49,428 bases of DNA, taken from positions 1 to 49,428 of the IMG/VR virus record IMGVR_UViG_3300029787_000084, one strand, 5' to 3'. The position numbers and the translations under genes are program-made. The DNA comes from a virus. The first letter of the stretch is position 1. Each line of letters starts with the position of its first letter. Shown here piece after piece: positions 47,254 to 49,428 of the stretch. The notes beneath the pieces are model-generated. The model saw nothing but the letters and a program-made list of their open reading frames with translations, was not told the origin of the DNA and searched no databases.

Positions 47254-47616
47254 TTATTGTATGACATCTGTCCACGTTTGAGATGCCCCAGTTGTTATGG
47301 ATGTCCATGACTGAGAAGCACCTGTTGTTATAGTTGTATAGCTGTTGCCTGGTGCAGGTATCATTAATCCCCATACTGTTTCATTTCCTAACTCACCTAA
47401 CATAGCTAAACCTGTTAAAGATACATTAGCCTTACCAACCACACTTTCATCACCTAATGTACCTACTGCACCTGTAGCTGAAAACCCAGATACTTCAGCA
47501 TCAGCAGTTACAGTCTCGTCACCTGCTATAGCTGTAGTATTAACGCCAGAAAGATGTACAAAAGTACCAGGAAGTTGAGCAAGAGCTAACTCCGATATGG
47601 AGCTAAAGCCAAGCAT
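47254..47616 (-). CDS. Small repetitive virion protein
   Basis: A 120-residue Ala/Gly/Thr-rich protein. Two beta repeats of the type AxxGDExVxGxAxVxxxG cover residues 25-80, and the end has a near-duplicate pair (ITTGASQSWT, ITTGASQTWT). The start ATG 47616 shares its A with the preceding TGA; a TTG three bases upstream is not needed. Minor tail or fibre protein by position. Confidence 0.75.
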   Translation of the reverse strand: MLGFSSISELALAQLPGTFVHLSGVNTTAIAGDETVTADAEVSGFSATGAVGTLGDESVVGKANVSLTGLAMLGELGNETVWGLMIPAPGNSYTTITTGASQSWTSITTGASQTWTDVIQ

Positions 47617-47786
47617 CAATCAGCCGCCTCGGCTGTGTTACCTTCTGCTACCCATTCAAGGTACTCTTGATAGTCAGTGTTACCTTCAGCCACAGGTATT
47701 GATAAAAATCTACCATTTCCTTCGTCTTTTAAGATAGCACAAAGTTTGCCTGTTGAGGGTGAATTACAAAGTTTATAAGTTGCCAT
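47616..47786 (-). CDS. 56-residue tail-module protein
   Basis: A short gene starting MATYKLCNSPSTGKLCAILK, with the recurrent phage segment SIPVAEGNTDYQEYLEWVAEGN near its C-terminus. NxDYQ.YL.W...GN occurs in small tail assembly or fibre-chaperone proteins. It begins 3 bases after the fibre gene stop and ends in a TGATG overlap, so it fits the operon exactly. Confidence 0.78.
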   Translation of the reverse strand: MATYKLCNSPSTGKLCAILKDEGNGRFLSIPVAEGNTDYQEYLEWVAEGNTAEAAD

Positions 47787-47789
47787 AAT

Positions 47790-48890
47790 TTAAAGCTCCG
47801 ATTTAAAGGCAAAGTATGCCGCACTATTGTTTGTTTTAAGATATCTGGCTTGCCCATCTGACGATACAGTAGTGTCAGGTGTTGCGTAAAAAGATGCCCT
47901 TACAGTAGTTGCGTGTTCAATAGTAAAAGCTCCATCAATACCACTACTTACTCCTCCTCCATGCCAAAGATAATAATCTCCACCATTTACTTGGTCAATA
48001 GTAGCCGCATCTCTCATAGCTCCTAAAGGATAGTCTATTGAAAGTTGAGCAGTGCTACTGTTATATTCAGGTCCTGTAGCAATAGCTTTATTAGTACCAG
48101 AAGCAATAAGTTGATAATAACGTCCACACTCATGTAAATCTTGCGCAAAATTTTTATGCTCAAAGCTCGTTGGGTTCTGCCCTACTTCCATCTGAAGACC
48201 AGTGAGAAAGAATGTTCTTGACGTACTGTCAAAGAATGAAGATATACCAACGTGTCTGTTAGCTGACGTAACAGATGTCCATGTTGTGCTTAATGTACCA
48301 CTTGTAAAATTAGACCCTGCATGGAGAACAATATTTAAAGCAAAACTTAAAGCATTGTCGTCATCTAACGCACCTGTAGTGTCAGCTACAAAAGTTAATT
48401 CTACTCTTGTCCAATCTGTTGTTACGTTAAATGTTTGGGATATCTGTCTTGTATTGTCATAGTCGTAGAGTTCACACACATAAGTTGCAGACGCATTACC
48501 TTTTACATAGAAACTAACAGACACAGGAACAGCACTACTCGTACCCTTATTTAGTGTCTGTAAATTTTGTCCTTCAAAGTTATGTTGAAGCATTACTAAT
48601 TCATTTGCAGCGATAGATGTATCTGCTGTGGTACAAGCCAGTTTTAAACTATTTGCAAAACCACTAGGACCTGAACCGTCTTGTGTCATGGTTAAACGTC
48701 CTGCTGTATTTGCGGCAGACAAATAAACCCTATCTACTGTAAAGTATCCTCCAGATGCACCTAATCCTGTGCTTGACGTTCCTCTCTGTGCCACATTCAT
48801 TGCACCATTAATGACTAAATTCCTGTTTACTCCACCACCACCTGCGTTAATGTTGCCTATAAGGTTTGCTAATTCTGCTGCTTTGCTCAT
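47790..48890 (-). CDS. Tail fibre / carbohydrate-binding protein
   Basis: A 366-residue fibre protein. After a short N-terminal attachment helix (MSKAAELANLIGNINAGGGG) comes RNLVINGAMNVAQRGTSSTG...YFTVDRVYLS, the typical start of a jelly-roll carbohydrate-binding fibre domain, followed by VSFYVKGNASATYVCELYD and LTGLQMEVGQNPTSFEHK. It probably recognises host polysaccharide. It overlaps the preceding gene by ATGA. Confidence 0.85.
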   Translation of the reverse strand: MSKAAELANLIGNINAGGGGVNRNLVINGAMNVAQRGTSSTGLGASGGYFTVDRVYLSAANTAGRLTMTQDGSGPSGFANSLKLACTTADTSIAANELVMLQHNFEGQNLQTLNKGTSSAVPVSVSFYVKGNASATYVCELYDYDNTRQISQTFNVTTDWTRVELTFVADTTGALDDDNALSFALNIVLHAGSNFTSGTLSTTWTSVTSANRHVGISSFFDSTSRTFFLTGLQMEVGQNPTSFEHKNFAQDLHECGRYYQLIASGTNKAIATGPEYNSSTAQLSIDYPLGAMRDAATIDQVNGGDYYLWHGGGVSSGIDGAFTIEHATTVRASFYATPDTTVSSDGQARYLKTNNSAAYFAFKSEL

Positions 48891-49300
48891 GCTAAGTCTC
48901 CTGCTACTTGATAATAAGCATATCCTGGGTCATCTGCTGTGTCTGCACCATTACCTGCTGTATAAATAAATCTACATAAAGATGCAGAATTTTCGTTGTT
49001 AGCATTAGAGTTTGTAATACAAACACCTGTATTACCTGCTAAAGAATTTCCACTTCCAAATAAAGAATAATTTGCATTACCCATGTTGTTAGTAAAATTA
49101 TATTCAAAGTCTCCTGTGCCATTATCTAAAATAGATGTGGTATTAAGACTATCTTGTAATGTGTTGGGATTTAATCTTGCCCATGCTTTAATTAACCCCT
49201 GTTGTAAATTAGTCTCAACAGATGTACCTTCACTTGTAACTGTAATGCTACCTGCTGTTGTTCTACCCTGTAATTTATCTACCTTTAGTTGTGATGTCAT
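48887..49300 (-). CDS. Fibre-associated beta-rich protein
   Basis: A 137-residue protein starting MTSQLKVDKLQGRTTAGSIT, a sequence common at the N-terminus of marine-phage fibre proteins, then a beta-rich domain with many Asn/Gly (YSLFGSGNSLAGNTGVC...). ATG 49300 forms ATGA with the upstream stop and is preferred to the in-frame ATG at 49312. Probably a short fibre or fibre-tip partner. Confidence 0.78.
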   Translation of the reverse strand: MTSQLKVDKLQGRTTAGSITVTSEGTSVETNLQQGLIKAWARLNPNTLQDSLNTTSILDNGTGDFEYNFTNNMGNANYSLFGSGNSLAGNTGVCITNSNANNENSASLCRFIYTAGNGADTADDPGYAYYQVAGDLA

Positions 49301-49428
49301 AATACTGTCCAATACCCACTAACTGTAACGGTGGCACTGCTTCCGATGGTTATAGGACCTGCACTCAGTCCGTTTGTTGTACTGCTAATTGTTATGTCAG
49401 CACTGATTGTTTGTCCGTTTGTTCTTAC
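49297..49428 (-). CDS. C-terminal end of a fibre protein (5' truncated)
   Basis: An open frame enters from the window edge and ends at 49297: 43 residues with TNGLSAGPITIGSSATVTVS and a final GYWTVL. This NGLSAGPITI...VTV...W.V ending is a frequent C-terminal cap of marine-phage fibre proteins. Its start lies outside the window. Joining 49428 to base 1 would not supply one, because an in-frame TGA is reached within three codons. Confidence 0.75.
   Translation of the reverse strand, partial: VRTNGQTISADITISSTTNGLSAGPITIGSSATVTVSGYWTVL

Noticed and set aside
1-49428. Prophage features, tRNA genes and CRISPR arrays
   Set aside because: No integrase, excisionase, recognisable repressor, attachment repeat, cloverleaf-like sequence or spaced repeat array was found. 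The 16-bp palindromes are irregularly spaced over the whole window and are not a CRISPR array.

Overview
This window looks like most of the genome of a lytic, short-tailed (podovirus-like) marine bacteriophage. The evidence is AT-rich DNA, an almost gap-free layout with stop/start overlaps, and a full set of head genes: terminase subunits, an 803-residue portal, scaffold, an HK97/gpT-type major capsid protein and a cement protein. There is also a lysis cassette (3-TM holin and GH108 lysozyme), tail fibres, and a giant 2949-residue internal protein. I see no tail sheath, tape measure, integrase, tRNA or CRISPR array. Many small families (DUF5872-like, ADGEYVV-type, AAYWADKVKW-type, EF-hand/TM) are ones I associate with marine metagenomic phages. 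The host cannot be read from the sequence; a marine proteobacterium is a guess.

Layout. Bases 1-12452 (minus strand) hold the packaging and head genes, read leftwards: terS, small genes, a HELGH protein, a mini HNH-like gene, terL, three Lys/Gly-rich proteins, portal, a GroES-like co-chaperonin, scaffold, cement protein, capsid and one more virion protein. Bases 12606-19269 (plus) hold the early operon: unknown genes around a MoxR-type ATPase and a metallopeptidase/VWA protein, two tiny membrane proteins and several small hypotheticals, closed by tandem terminators. Bases 19270-19871 are a non-coding control region with iteron-like repeats. Bases 19872-22092 (minus) hold a primase-helicase and a RusA resolvase. 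Bases 22144-27165 (plus) hold recombination and DNA metabolism: PD-(D/E)XK nuclease, DUF1071-like annealing protein, SSB-like protein, Ref/DUF968-like HNH protein, DNA methyltransferase and a DUF6378-like protein. Bases 27168-49428 (minus) hold tail fibres, tail/stabilisation protein, a second methyltransferase, lysis genes, internal virion proteins and the giant protein. The late operon runs off both ends of the window in the same direction, so the ends probably flank a small missing or trimmed segment of a larger or circular molecule.

Main discovery. Eighteen copies of a 16-bp palindrome, AAGTTCANNTGAACTT (mostly exact), are scattered over the window and are densest in the early region. About half lie in the rare intergenic gaps. 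Eight lie inside established genes on both strands, always in the one frame that reads (S/G)-S-x-E-(L/P) or S-L-E-L. Two supply the stop codon of their gene. A second palindromic element of 27 bp encodes the same peptide TSSDRCLEV in two unrelated early proteins. These behave like very short palindromic elements tolerated in coding sequence, comparable in concept to Rickettsia palindromic elements, or like sites of a genome-wide regulator. Other points of interest are a four-copy ACGGTATACC operator-like array, a G-tract at the terS stop codon, and a shared C-terminal MRGGG tag on three adjacent proteins.
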